Source: Jeotgalibacillus haloalkalitolerans
GTDB taxonomy: Bacteria > Bacillota > Bacilli > Bacillales > Jeotgalibacillaceae
Length of the DNA stretch: 64,000 nucleotides
Direction of reading: 5' to 3'
NCBI RefSeq assembly: GCF_034427455.1
Contig: NZ_JAXQNN010000002.1
Span: 1-64,000 of the forward strand
Below the pieces are notes generated by a model. The model was given only the letters and a program-made list of their open reading frames with translations. It did not search any database and had not been told where the DNA came from. Position numbers and translations under genes: made by a program. This document shows positions 8,245 through 16,930 of this stretch, piece after piece (the first letter of the stretch is position 1; the number at the start of each line of letters is the position of its first letter).

Positions 8245-9357
8245 ATGAAAAATGGGCTTAAGAAATGGCGTTTTCTGCCGCTTGTAGCGGCAATGGCGTT
8301 TATTCTTTCCGGCTGTGGAGAGCCGTTTCTGTCAACGCTTCAGCCTGCGGGTGAAGTAGCACAGAAGCAATTCAACCTGATGATGCTGAGTGTGGCAATC
8401 ATGGTACTTGTAATTATCGTTGTAGCAATCGTTTATGTTATCGCTGTTACTAAGTTCCGCCGCTCGAAGCTGGGTGAAGACTTTATTCCGAAACAGGTGG
8501 AAGGAAGTCACAGACTGGAAGTAATCTGGACTGTTATTCCAATTATCCTTCTTCTTATCCTTGCAGTACCTACTGTTGCATTGACTTTTGAACTTGGTGA
8601 CCAGTCGGGAATGGAAGCAGAAGATGAAGAAGGAAACAGAGAAGCACTTGTAGTTGATGTGCGTGCAAATCTTTACTGGTGGGAGTTTGCTTATCCTGAT
8701 CAGGGAATTGTTACTGCACAGGATCTTGTTGTACCAACAGATCAAAACGTTTACTTTAATGTAATCGCTTCTGACGTTAAGCACTCATTCTGGATTCCTG
8801 CAGTAGGAGGAAAGATTGATACGAACGTTGACAATATGAACACATTCTACCTGAACTTTGACGGGGAAAAAGCAGAGGAAGCAAATAACCTGTTCTATGG
8901 TAAATGTGCTGAGCTTTGTGGTCCTTCTCACGCTTTAATGGACTTTAAAGTACAAACAATGTCTCAGGAGGACTTTGACAGCTGGGTTGCATCCATGCAG
9001 GAAGTAGCTGAAGCTGAGCAGGAGTTTGAAAATGAAACAATTGCCCGCGGAGCTGAATTATATAATGATAACCAGCTTGGGTGTATTGGATGTCACGCTG
9101 TAGATCCTACACAACAGATTGGAACTTCACGTGGACCTAACATGGCGAACTTCGGTGAACGTTCTTACACTGCCGGTATCCTGGATAATGAGGATTCTGA
9201 CGAAGTGCGTGAAGAAAATATCAAAAACTGGATCCGTAATTCTGCTGAATTGAAGCCTGGTAATCAAATGCCGGTTTATAACGAAGACGATCTTTCAGAT
9301 GAGGATCTTGACGCGTTAACTGAATACTTAATGAGCTTAAAGGTTTTCTCTGAATAA
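8245..9357 (+). CDS. ctaC: Cytochrome caa3 oxidase subunit II with fused cytochrome c
   Basis: Subunit II receives electrons for the terminal oxidase. This 370-residue lipoprotein has a signal peptide ending in the lipobox 'LSGC', two transmembrane helices (about 40-65 and 85-105), a cupredoxin domain with the CuA ligands in 'DVKHSFWIP' and 'GKCAELCGPSHALM', and a C-terminal c-type heme domain with 'CIGCH' and a distal Met in 'GNQMPVY'. The fused heme domain defines the caa3 type. ATG 8245 is preferred over ATG 8221 because GAGGGG (8227-8232) lies upstream of it and it gives a normal signal peptide. Confidence 0.96.
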   Translation: MKNGLKKWRFLPLVAAMAFILSGCGEPFLSTLQPAGEVAQKQFNLMMLSVAIMVLVIIVVAIVYVIAVTKFRRSKLGEDFIPKQVEGSHRLEVIWTVIPIILLLILAVPTVALTFELGDQSGMEAEDEEGNREALVVDVRANLYWWEFAYPDQGIVTAQDLVVPTDQNVYFNVIASDVKHSFWIPAVGGKIDTNVDNMNTFYLNFDGEKAEEANNLFYGKCAELCGPSHALMDFKVQTMSQEDFDSWVASMQEVAEAEQEFENETIARGAELYNDNQLGCIGCHAVDPTQQIGTSRGPNMANFGERSYTAGILDNEDSDEVREENIKNWIRNSAELKPGNQMPVYNEDDLSDEDLDALTEYLMSLKVFSE

Positions 9358-9383
9358 TTTGATTTTTAAGGGAGGTATACTTA

Positions 9384-11276
9384 GTGAGTACCGTTGCTGA
9401 AAAAAGAGGTTTCTTAGCAGTCCTATGGGACTACCTCACAACGGTCGACCATAAGAAAATCGCGATACTTTATCTGGTTTCCGGCGGATTTTTCTTCCTG
9501 GTTGGCGGTATAGAAGCAATGCTGATCCGTATTCAGCTTGCGGTTCCTGATAATGATTTTGTGTCAGCAGGACTATACAATGAATTACTTACCATGCATG
9601 GAACAACAATGATTTTCTTAGCAGCCATGCCGCTATTATTTGCTTTTATGAATGCCGTTGTACCATTACAAATTGGTGCACGTGACGTTGCATTTCCTTT
9701 TCTGAACTCACTTGGGTTCTGGTTATTCTTCTTCGGTGGAATTTTCCTTAACCTTTCATGGTTCCTTGGGGGAGCACCTGATGCAGGGTGGACTTCATAT
9801 GCTTCACTATCACTTGCATCACCGGGTCATGGTATTGACTTTTATGTTTTAGGTCTTCAGATATCAGGGGCCGGTACATTGATTGCGGGGATTAACTTCC
9901 TTGTAACGATTATTAACATGCGTGCGCCTGGTATGACTTATATGCGTATGCCGCTATTTACATGGTCAACATTCGTTGCATCAGCACTGATTCTGTTTGC
10001 ATTCCCTCCACTGACTGTGGGACTGTTCCTGATGCTGTTTGACAGAATGTTCGGGGCAAACTTCTTTGATGTAACAATGGGAGGAAACACGATTATCTGG
10101 GAGCACTTATTCTGGATCTTCGGTCACCCGGAAGTATACATTCTGATTCTTCCGGCGTTCGGTATTTTCTCTGATATTATTTCTACATTCTCTAAAAAGC
10201 GTCTGTTCGGTTATGCTGCGATGGTATTCGCAACAGTACTGATCGGTTTCCTTGGATTCATGGTATGGGCGCACCATATGTTCACAACTGGTCTTGGGCC
10301 AACTGCGAACGCAATCTTTGCTGTAGCGACAATGGCGATTGCCGTGCCTACAGGGGTTAAGATCTTTAACTGGCTTCTTACAATGTGGGGAGGAAGTATC
10401 CGCTTTACAACGCCAATGCTATACGCAGTAGCGTTCATTCCTTCATTCGTTGCCGGTGGTGTTACAGGGGTTATGCTTGCATCAGCTGCAGCTGACTATC
10501 AGTACCACGATTCTTATTTCGTAGTTGCTCACTTCCACTATGTAATTATTGGTGGGGTAGTACTTGGATTACTTGCAGGTACACATTTCTACTGGCCGAA
10601 AATGTTCGGTACAATGCTAAATGAAACGCTTGGGAAGATCACATTCTGGTTATTCCTGATTGGTTTCCACGGAACATTCTTTATCCAGCATTTCCTTGGA
10701 TTAATGGGTATGCCACGTCGTATCTGGAAGTTCCTTCCTGGTCAGGGGCTTGATCTATTCAACATGATCAGTACAATCGGTGCATTCTTCATGGCACTTG
10801 GTGTCATTGTACTTCTTTACAATGTTGTGATTACTCAGATCAAAAACGTTCGTGTTGGTAACGACCCTTGGGGAGATGGACGTACGCTTGAATGGGCAAT
10901 TTCATCACCACCGCCGTACTATAACTTTAAGCAGCTTCCACTTGTACGTGGACTTGATCCGCTTTGGATTGAAAAGATGGAAGGCCGTACTGAAATGACG
11001 CCTGCAGAACCGCTTGGTGACATTCATATGCCTAACAACTCGTTCATTCCGTTTGTTATGTCGCTTGGTCTATTCATTGCAGCATTTGGTGCGATGTACC
11101 AGATTGACTGGAGAGCTTCTGACGGTGCAGATTACGTATGGTCAATTCCGGTATTAATCATCGGTATGTTAATTACAATCGGTTCTATGGCAGTCCGTTC
11201 ATTGAAGGATGATCACGGGTACCATATTCATAAAGAAGAACTGATGGATGATCATGATAAAGGGGGTAGGGAGTAA
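9384..11276 (+). CDS. ctaD: Cytochrome caa3 oxidase subunit I
   Basis: This is the catalytic heme-copper subunit that reduces O2 to water and pumps protons. The 630-residue polytopic membrane protein carries the low-spin heme His in 'LTMHGTTMIF', the CuB ligands 'FGHPEVYILILPAFG' (with the cross-linked Tyr) and 'WAHHMFTTG', and the heme a/a3 His pair in 'VAHFHYVI'. The GTG start at 9384 follows GGGAGG at 9370-9375. The stop overlaps the ctaE start by one base (TAATG), indicating translational coupling. Confidence 0.97.
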   Translation: MSTVAEKRGFLAVLWDYLTTVDHKKIAILYLVSGGFFFLVGGIEAMLIRIQLAVPDNDFVSAGLYNELLTMHGTTMIFLAAMPLLFAFMNAVVPLQIGARDVAFPFLNSLGFWLFFFGGIFLNLSWFLGGAPDAGWTSYASLSLASPGHGIDFYVLGLQISGAGTLIAGINFLVTIINMRAPGMTYMRMPLFTWSTFVASALILFAFPPLTVGLFLMLFDRMFGANFFDVTMGGNTIIWEHLFWIFGHPEVYILILPAFGIFSDIISTFSKKRLFGYAAMVFATVLIGFLGFMVWAHHMFTTGLGPTANAIFAVATMAIAVPTGVKIFNWLLTMWGGSIRFTTPMLYAVAFIPSFVAGGVTGVMLASAAADYQYHDSYFVVAHFHYVIIGGVVLGLLAGTHFYWPKMFGTMLNETLGKITFWLFLIGFHGTFFIQHFLGLMGMPRRIWKFLPGQGLDLFNMISTIGAFFMALGVIVLLYNVVITQIKNVRVGNDPWGDGRTLEWAISSPPPYYNFKQLPLVRGLDPLWIEKMEGRTEMTPAEPLGDIHMPNNSFIPFVMSLGLFIAAFGAMYQIDWRASDGADYVWSIPVLIIGMLITIGSMAVRSLKDDHGYHIHKEELMDDHDKGGRE

Positions 11277-11905
11277 TGGATATGAACCAAAAATACACGG
11301 CTCGCACGTGGCCTGAATCTCCTGAAAAAACTACCCTTGAAGGTAAAAACAAATTTTTAGGATTCTGGCTCTTCCTTGGTGGAGAAACAGTTTTATTTGC
11401 TTCTTTATTTGCAACTTACCTGGCTTTAAAAGATAAAGTTCCGGGTAATGATCATTATCTGGCAGCAGATATGTTTGAGCTTCCACTTGTCTTCATCATG
11501 ACGATGCTTCTTTTAACATCATCACTGACAAGTGTGTATGCGATGTATCATATGAAAAACCATAACTACCAGAAAATGCAGACATGGTTGCTGATTACAG
11601 TACTGCTTGGCCTTGCATTCCTTGGCTTTGAAATTTATGAGTTTAACCATTATGTTCATGAATTTCATCACACATTCACAAGCAGTGCCTTTGGATCAGC
11701 ATTCTATACACTGGTAGGCTTCCACGGAGCCCACGTTGTAGTCGGGCTTGGATGGTTTACACTTCTGCTTGTTCGTAACGCCAAGCGTGGACTGAACCTT
11801 TATAACGCGCCGAAGTTCTTTGTTGCTTCTTTATACTGGCACTTCATCGACGTTGTATGGGTATTCATCTTCACGGTTGTATACTTAATGGGAATGGTGG
11901 GATAA
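11276..11905 (+). CDS. ctaE: Cytochrome caa3 oxidase subunit III
   Basis: This 209-residue membrane subunit of the caa3 complex has five hydrophobic segments, one fewer pair than mitochondrial COX3, as usual for Bacillus. The conserved 'FLGGETVLFASLFATYLAL' helix and the C-terminal 'YWHFIDVVWVFIFTVVYL' are family marks; 'GFHGAHVVVG' is also visible. The start overlaps the ctaD stop; a second ATG lies two codons later (11282) with AGGGGGTAGGGAG upstream serving either. Confidence 0.95.
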   Translation: MDMNQKYTARTWPESPEKTTLEGKNKFLGFWLFLGGETVLFASLFATYLALKDKVPGNDHYLAADMFELPLVFIMTMLLLTSSLTSVYAMYHMKNHNYQKMQTWLLITVLLGLAFLGFEIYEFNHYVHEFHHTFTSSAFGSAFYTLVGFHGAHVVVGLGWFTLLLVRNAKRGLNLYNAPKFFVASLYWHFIDVVWVFIFTVVYLMGMVG

Positions 11906-11909
11906 ACTG

Positions 11910-12239
11910 ATGGCACACGAATCATCTTCAGCGAACCCTAAAGTCAATTATGAATACCGCCGCAGAAAAGCACGCGATGAAATGCGCGGACAGGTAACAT
12001 CTTTTGCAATGATGATCTTTATGACGTTTATTGCGTTTATCATTGTTATTGCAGACTTTGATAAGTTTTATGCATTTCCAGTACTGCTGGTTCTTGCAGC
12101 AGCACAGGTTGTGTTACAGCTTTATTACTTCATGCATATGAGTCACAAGGGACACGGAACAGCAGCGCTATTCCTGTACTCTGGTGCACTGATTGCATTC
12201 GTTACAATCCTGACGTTCCTGACGATCGTCTGGTGGTAA
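11910..12239 (+). CDS. ctaF: Cytochrome caa3 oxidase subunit IV (IVB)
   Basis: This small membrane subunit of 109 residues has a basic N terminus and three helices. 'LQLYYFMHMSHKGHG' in the second helix is typical of the subunit IV / CyoD-like family. It lies 4 nt after ctaE and closes the ctaCDEF set before a strong terminator at 12246. Confidence 0.92.
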   Translation: MAHESSSANPKVNYEYRRRKARDEMRGQVTSFAMMIFMTFIAFIIVIADFDKFYAFPVLLVLAAAQVVLQLYYFMHMSHKGHGTAALFLYSGALIAFVTILTFLTIVWW

Positions 12240-12245
12240 CAGATG

Positions 12246-12272
12246 AAGGGCCGGCATATGCCGGCCCTTTTT
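12246..12272 (+). terminator. Intrinsic terminator of ctaBCDEF
   Basis: A perfect palindrome centred on CATATG (AAGGGCCGGC on the left, GCCGGCCCTT on the right) is followed by T residues. It ends the oxidase operon 6 nt after ctaF. Confidence 0.92.
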
Positions 12273-12308
12273 CTATGAGATCGTTCATGAACTTGTCATC
12301 TGGGCGCA

Positions 12309-12337
12309 TTGAAGTAAAGAGTCGAGAGGCTTATAAT
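12309..12337 (+). promoter_or_regulatory. SigA promoter of ctaG
   Basis: TTGAAG (12309-12314), exactly 17 nt, TATAAT (12332-12337). With the terminator just upstream, ctaG and the following DUF420 gene form a separate transcription unit from the oxidase structural genes. Confidence 0.75.
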
Positions 12338-12378
12338 GAAAGAGATGAGACAGGATTATTTGGAAAGGAAGGTGCCTG

Positions 12379-13299
12379 ATGTCGATTAGTATATTCGGAT
12401 TCCAGGCTTTATGGAGTCCTTACTTTTTTATCAGCCTGACAGTGTTAACCGTCCTCTTCTTTTTAGCAGCGACGAAATGGAGACATAGAATTCAGGATTC
12501 CAGGCCGATCACCAGAAAAGAATCAGCTCTGGTGCTAAGTGCAGTACTTATTATTTATATTATTAAAGGTTCACCCGTCGATGTATGGGGACATATTTTA
12601 TTTTCTGTTCATATGATTCAAATGGGTATTTTTTATTTATTAATTCCGCCATTATTAATTGCGGGTGTACCGAATTATATGTGGAAAGCACTTTTGAATC
12701 TACCGGTGATTAAACCGCTTTTTTCATTCTTTACAAAACCATTGATTGCACTGATTGTATTTAATGGTGCGTTTTCCTTCTATCATATCCCTTTGATTTT
12801 CGATACGATCAAAGTTGATATGCTGCTGCATTCAATCGTAACAGGTACCATTTTCATATTTTCATTCTTTATGTGGTGGCCTCTTGTCAACACACTTGAA
12901 GGAGAATATAAGTTGAGCGGTGTAAAGAAAATTGGTTATATTTTTGCTGACGGGATTCTTTTAACTCCTGCCTGTGCACTGATTATTTTTGCAAACAATC
13001 CAATGTATGAAACGTTTTTCAATGGAGGCGCTTGGCTTGAAGCAATGGCGCTGTGTGTGCCGGCTGGAACGCTTCAAAGCTTACAGGGACTTGGCATTAC
13101 AGGTCCGGAACTGTTTACAAATATGCAGCCGCTTGAAGATCAGCAGGTAGGCGGCGTGATTATGAAAATCATTCAGGAAATCATCTATGGTGTGATTCTG
13201 GCCCAGGTATTCTTTGAATGGTACAGAAAAGAAAAATCTGAAGAAGATGCATTGAATGCATCATTGTATGCTGCAAGAGAACCAAAAACGTTATCATGA
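12379..13299 (+). CDS. ctaG: CtaG, caa3-type oxidase assembly factor
   Basis: This 306-residue polytopic membrane protein (about seven segments) belongs to the caa3_CtaG family, which is unrelated to the Cox11-type CtaG and is needed for active caa3 oxidase in B. subtilis. Typical features are 'SPVDVWGHILFSVHMIQM' with conserved His residues, 'PPLLIAGVPNYMWK', and 'MWWPLVNTLEGEYKLSG'. The start has AAAGGAAGGTGCCTG upstream. It has its own promoter at 12309. Confidence 0.93.
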   Translation: MSISIFGFQALWSPYFFISLTVLTVLFFLAATKWRHRIQDSRPITRKESALVLSAVLIIYIIKGSPVDVWGHILFSVHMIQMGIFYLLIPPLLIAGVPNYMWKALLNLPVIKPLFSFFTKPLIALIVFNGAFSFYHIPLIFDTIKVDMLLHSIVTGTIFIFSFFMWWPLVNTLEGEYKLSGVKKIGYIFADGILLTPACALIIFANNPMYETFFNGGAWLEAMALCVPAGTLQSLQGLGITGPELFTNMQPLEDQQVGGVIMKIIQEIIYGVILAQVFFEWYRKEKSEEDALNASLYAAREPKTLS

Positions 13300-13323
13300 T
13301 GATATAGAAAGAGGACACAGACC

Positions 13324-13785
13324 ATGACATTACCGTTATTACCGACGTTAAGTACTTTTTTTATCGTAGTGAGTGCTGTGCTGGTGGCAATTGGCTGGGC
13401 ACTTGTCAGAAAAAGAAAAATCGAAGCGCATAAGAAAACGATGTTTGCTGCAGCGATTGCAGCACTGACTTTTTTTATTATTTATATGAGCAGAACGATT
13501 TTTGCAGGGAATACTGCATTTGGCGGACCGGATGAAATGAAGATCTATTATACTCTTTTCCTGATCTTTCATATTATTCTTGCCACAACAGGTGCTGTAT
13601 TCGGACTTGTAACAATCTGGCTCGGCTATAAAAACAGAATCAAGAAACACCGTAAAATCGGTCCTGTCACTTCAGTGATCTGGTTTGCAACCGCTATTAC
13701 CGGTGTAATGGTTTATCTGCTTCTATACGTACTGTATGAAGGCGGGGAGACGACTTCTGTTATTAAAGCGATTCTTGGAACTTAA
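13324..13785 (+). CDS. DUF420 membrane protein, probable CtaM-type oxidase maturation factor
   Basis: This 153-residue protein with four hydrophobic helices matches the DUF420 family. Visible are the conserved basic/His stretch 'RKRKIEAHKKTMFAA', 'FHIILATTGAVFGL' and 'YKNRIKKHRKIGPV'. In S. aureus the DUF420 protein CtaM is required for maturation of the aa3-type oxidase. B. subtilis keeps its homologue (yozB) elsewhere. Here it lies 24 nt behind ctaG, which supports a role in caa3 assembly. Function is inferred from family and location. Confidence 0.82.
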   Translation: MTLPLLPTLSTFFIVVSAVLVAIGWALVRKRKIEAHKKTMFAAAIAALTFFIIYMSRTIFAGNTAFGGPDEMKIYYTLFLIFHIILATTGAVFGLVTIWLGYKNRIKKHRKIGPVTSVIWFATAITGVMVYLLLYVLYEGGETTSVIKAILGT

Positions 13786-13799
13786 TCAATAGAATAAGC

Positions 13800-13832
13800 A
13801 AAAAAGCGTGCCAATTACGGCGCGCTTTTTTA
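13800..13832. terminator. Bidirectional terminator
   Basis: An AAAAAAGCGTGCC / GGCGCGCTTTTTT hairpin with one mismatch lies between the convergent DUF420 gene and the AI-2E-family gene. It has A- and T-tracts on the two sides. Confidence 0.8.
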
Positions 13833-13849
13833 TATATGCTATCTGACAA

Positions 13850-14908
13850 TTAAAACTTAAAGTCCATTTTAATAATACCTGCTTCTTTAGCTGAATTGAA
13901 AATAATCAGGATCAGCGGACCAATAATAAAACCGAGGATACCAAACAGTTTCAACCCGATAAACATCGCGATCAGTGTCGCCAGTGGTGATAGTCCAATA
14001 TGAGTACCCATTACTTTTGGTTCTACCGTTCTTCTGATGATTAGAAGAATGGCTGCAAGGATCGCCAGTTGAGTACCCTGTTCTATATCACCCGTAATCA
14101 GCTGGAAGATTGCCCAGGGAGCTAATACAACAATTGATCCGATAATCGGAATTAAATCAATCAGCCAGATGATGATTGCCATTACAAGTGCAACCTCAGG
14201 CGCAATAATATAAAGACCGATTAAAGAACCTGCAAGTATTAATAAACTTACAAGGAATTGTGCTTTTGCAAATCCCCAGATTACTTTTGAAAGTCTTGCA
14301 GTCATGAACCGCACTTTTTCAGCAGTCTGCTCTTTCAGGTGTTTGTAGATATTTTTTCTGATCGTCGGCAGATCGAGCATAATGAGGAATAATGCGATCA
14401 GGTAAACAAGGAAGCTGACCAGGTAATCAGGAATATTTGTAATCATTCCGGTTACACTTTCAGCATTAATTGAATTAGTGATACTTGTTCTGAAATCATT
14501 GATGAAGTTATTAATTTCAGCACTTGTCTGAGTCATTACCTGCTGAGGTACCTGTGCGAATGTGATTGCCATGTCAGTTTCGACTGATTTCCACCAGAGG
14601 GCAAGCTCATTTACATAGTCAGGTGTGTTTTCAACAAATTGAATTGCCTGTCCAATCAGTTTTGTAACAGCTATGTACAGGAGAAGTCCGATTGTGCCGA
14701 GAAAGAGTATAAATACTGTGCCGACAGAGAGCTTCCTGTTAAATTTTGTTTTATTTTCTATCAGCTTAACAAGCGGATCTAAAATAAGAGCTGTAATGAG
14801 AGCGGCAATCAAAGGTACTGAAACGGGTAAAATGAAGTAAATCAGCAATAATGAAATAATGACGACGAGTGTCGTAATTACATTCTTTTTTGTAAATAAC
14901 TTGTTCAA
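13850..14908 (-). CDS. AI-2E family (PF01594-type) membrane transporter
   Basis: This 352-residue polytopic protein has the family pattern: N-terminal helices ('YFILPVSVPLIAALITALIL'), a long amphipathic extracytoplasmic middle (about 90-190), then 'FAKAQFLVSLLILAGSLIGL' and 'LIDLIPIIGSIVVLAPWA'. The family includes permeases of B. subtilis such as YueF, YubA and YtvI and ion/solute exporters; the substrate here cannot be told. The TTG at 14908 is chosen as start because AAAGGGGA precedes it. An ATG at 15025 would add 39 unusual residues overlapping the yugN terminator. Confidence 0.85.
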   Translation of the reverse strand: MNKLFTKKNVITTLVVIISLLLIYFILPVSVPLIAALITALILDPLVKLIENKTKFNRKLSVGTVFILFLGTIGLLLYIAVTKLIGQAIQFVENTPDYVNELALWWKSVETDMAITFAQVPQQVMTQTSAEINNFINDFRTSITNSINAESVTGMITNIPDYLVSFLVYLIALFLIMLDLPTIRKNIYKHLKEQTAEKVRFMTARLSKVIWGFAKAQFLVSLLILAGSLIGLYIIAPEVALVMAIIIWLIDLIPIIGSIVVLAPWAIFQLITGDIEQGTQLAILAAILLIIRRTVEPKVMGTHIGLSPLATLIAMFIGLKLFGILGFIIGPLILIIFNSAKEAGIIKMDFKF

Positions 14909-14997
14909 CGCCGGTCCCCTTTCAAATCGTTTGTTAATATAGAGGATAGTGAATCGCCTAAAAGGCGCAGAAAATAAGAGGTTATATATAAAATAAA

Positions 14998-15017
14998 GAG
15001 CCATTATACCATGGCTC
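14998..15017 (-). terminator. Intrinsic terminator of yugN
   Basis: GAGCCAT / ATGGCTC with a 6-nt loop, followed on the minus strand by CTTTATTTTATAT. It is 8 nt past the yugN stop. Confidence 0.65.
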
Positions 15018-15024
15018 CTGACCA

Positions 15025-15384
15025 TTATATGGCGATCTTTGCTAGATCCTCATAAATGGCAATTAAGATTTTTTCACAAGTTTGTACAAGGTGCTCAGGG
15101 AATTCTTCGCCTTCACCATATTCAACACCATGTGGATAATAATGTTTGCCAAGTAACGGTGTAAGAAGCTTAACATCAGCATCACTTGCACCGATATCGC
15201 CATTTTCAGTGTATCCGAAAATTCGAAGGTAAAAAGTACCTTCACGGATTTCAAACTTTCTGTCGTATGTAACACGTTCCCAGTCCCATTGGCCTGCACG
15301 AACCATGCCATGTTCATTCATTACATCTTCTAATGGATCAAATTCAATTAATAGAGATTCTAATCCCGTATTTTCAAAGCGCAT
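15025..15384 (-). CDS. yugN: YugN-like family protein
   Basis: This soluble acidic protein of 119 residues matches the YugN-like family: 'GQWDWERVTYDRKFEIREGTF' region, 'YLRIFGYTENGDIGASDA', 'LGKHYYPHGVEYGEGEEFP'. Function is unknown. The ATG at 15384 is preceded by a strong AGGAGGAGATTTT. In B. subtilis yugN lies elsewhere, so its presence here is a local rearrangement. Confidence 0.88.
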   Translation of the reverse strand: MRFENTGLESLLIEFDPLEDVMNEHGMVRAGQWDWERVTYDRKFEIREGTFYLRIFGYTENGDIGASDADVKLLTPLLGKHYYPHGVEYGEGEEFPEHLVQTCEKILIAIYEDLAKIAI

Positions 15385-15590
15385 TTGAAAATCTCCTCCT
15401 GTAAACCAGTTTTAAAAATAAGTCGTCTCATGCTTAATAATAGTCGAAACAGTAAGAAGTTGCAATTATGTCATTCATTAAAATCATGTTTTTTGTGGCG
15501 AAAAGATGACAGTTCATATACGGCCAATTGCTATTATTATATCCTGATCATATGTATAATATAGATAATAGATAAAAAGGGGGGACACAG

Positions 15591-16667
15591 ATGAAGGCAA
15601 TGATCAGAATAGGCGTAGTGATATTAGTCATATTCCTCATTGGCTTTTACAATGGTCCTTCTTTTCAGGAAAATGAAGAGATTGAAAACGAGCCGTTCAG
15701 TGTTGATTCCAATGAAAATGCAGAGATTCCTTCATCAGATGGACTGACCAGACCAAAATCCGGTGTCTCTGTCTATATAGGCCAAAATGTGGAACTTCTG
15801 ATTGAGGAATATGGGAATCCTGAAAGAATGGATCCGGGCAGAAATGGACTGACCTGGTATATTTATAAGGTCGAAAACGGATATATGCAGGCTGCGGTAA
15901 AAAATGATGAAGTTAAAGCATTGTTTGTAATGGGAAATGCTTATGACAGTACGCCATATTTCTCAGGCCAGTCTGTTCAGGATATTTATCAATTTACAAT
16001 GATTAATAGCGAAATCATTGTTGAAGATAATGGTCGGGTTTATCAGCTGGAATTGAGTGAGCAGGATCTTCATACACGATTACTTGTGCAATTTGAGGAC
16101 ATTTATGCCCAGTTAATGATTGATTCTGTATCAAACAACCTGATGGGCGTATATTATCTGGATAAAGAAACATTGCTCGATCAGCAGCCGTATGAAGGTT
16201 CAGTAGAAGGTGGCCCGTTAGCAGATCAGGATCAATTAGTATTAGACGAAGTGAATGAAGCAAATGAACGTCAGATGTTTGATATTGTTAATTTTATCAG
16301 ATCGGCAAATGGATTGGATGAATTAATCTGGGATGATCAGCTGGCGGAAGCGGCAAGAGAGTTAAGCCGGACACGTGAGCAGATGTCGATCGAGTCATCT
16401 GGAGAACAGGCGGGTTTATCAGACAGGCTGGAGATCTTAGACAGGGATTACAAGTCAGCTGCTGAAAACACTGCCTCGCAATATTATCTGACACCTGCAG
16501 TGGTTCATGGATGGCTGAATTCAGAAAGTCATCGGAGCACGATGCTTGACGATACATTCACCCATACCGGATCCGGCGTGTACGGAAGTTACTTTACACA
16601 GGATTTTGTACAATTTGATACGCCGGAGGAAGAGGAAGACGGCTTATCTTTACAGCATGAAGAATAA
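15591..16667 (+). CDS. ylbC: YlbC, CAP (SCP/PR1) domain protein
   Basis: This 358-residue protein has an N-terminal hydrophobic segment (residues 5-21), so it is secreted or membrane anchored. Its middle region (about 55-200) resembles the CAP-associated domain, with a 'YIGQNVELLIEEYGNPERMD' start. The C-terminal CAP/SCP domain (about 225-345) contains 'IVNFIRSANGLDELIWDDQL', 'AAENTASQY' and 'WLNSESHRSTMLDD'. In B. subtilis ylbC lies at this place; its role is unknown. A GGGGGGACACAG ribosome site is visible. The B. subtilis genes ylbA and ylbB are not found between ctaG and here. Confidence 0.88.
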   Translation: MKAMIRIGVVILVIFLIGFYNGPSFQENEEIENEPFSVDSNENAEIPSSDGLTRPKSGVSVYIGQNVELLIEEYGNPERMDPGRNGLTWYIYKVENGYMQAAVKNDEVKALFVMGNAYDSTPYFSGQSVQDIYQFTMINSEIIVEDNGRVYQLELSEQDLHTRLLVQFEDIYAQLMIDSVSNNLMGVYYLDKETLLDQQPYEGSVEGGPLADQDQLVLDEVNEANERQMFDIVNFIRSANGLDELIWDDQLAEAARELSRTREQMSIESSGEQAGLSDRLEILDRDYKSAAENTASQYYLTPAVVHGWLNSESHRSTMLDDTFTHTGSGVYGSYFTQDFVQFDTPEEEEDGLSLQHEE

Positions 16668-16761
16668 AGCTTTTAGAAATTCCAGCGAACCAAATTTTAA
16701 AGAAGTTGGGACAAAATGATAAAATATTAGATTCTAATTTCTCCTTATTGAAATTATATTT

Positions 16762-16930
16762 AGTGCAGCGGAGCTTAAGGGGGCGACTCCGGGACGAATA
16801 GGGAAGCTGAGACCCCGCAGCCGTAGGCGAGGAGGCTTAGCAACAACCGTCCGGAAAGCGTCCCCCTGAAGCGGAGCGAACCGATTAAAGAGTCAAGGAC
16901 ATATCAAAGTGATGTCCTTGACTCTTTTTA
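16762..16930 (+). repeat. Interspersed repeat copy R1 (full length, with terminator)
   Basis: It begins TTAGTGCAGCG, has an inner inverted pair AAGGGGGCGACTCC / GGAAAGCGTCCCCCT, then AGCGGAGCGAACCGATTA, and ends in an intrinsic terminator (AAAGAGTCAAGGACAT / ATGTCCTTGACTCTTT, 16887-16927). The terminator serves ylbC and, in reverse, the convergent thioesterase gene. Related copies are at 20865, 25137 (inverted), 29436, 51513 and 58597. Confidence 0.8.

Noticed and set aside
14909-15025. N-terminal extension of the AI-2E-family protein
   Set aside because: The extra 39 codons cover the yugN terminator; the TTG at 14908 has a proper ribosome site and gives the usual N terminus.
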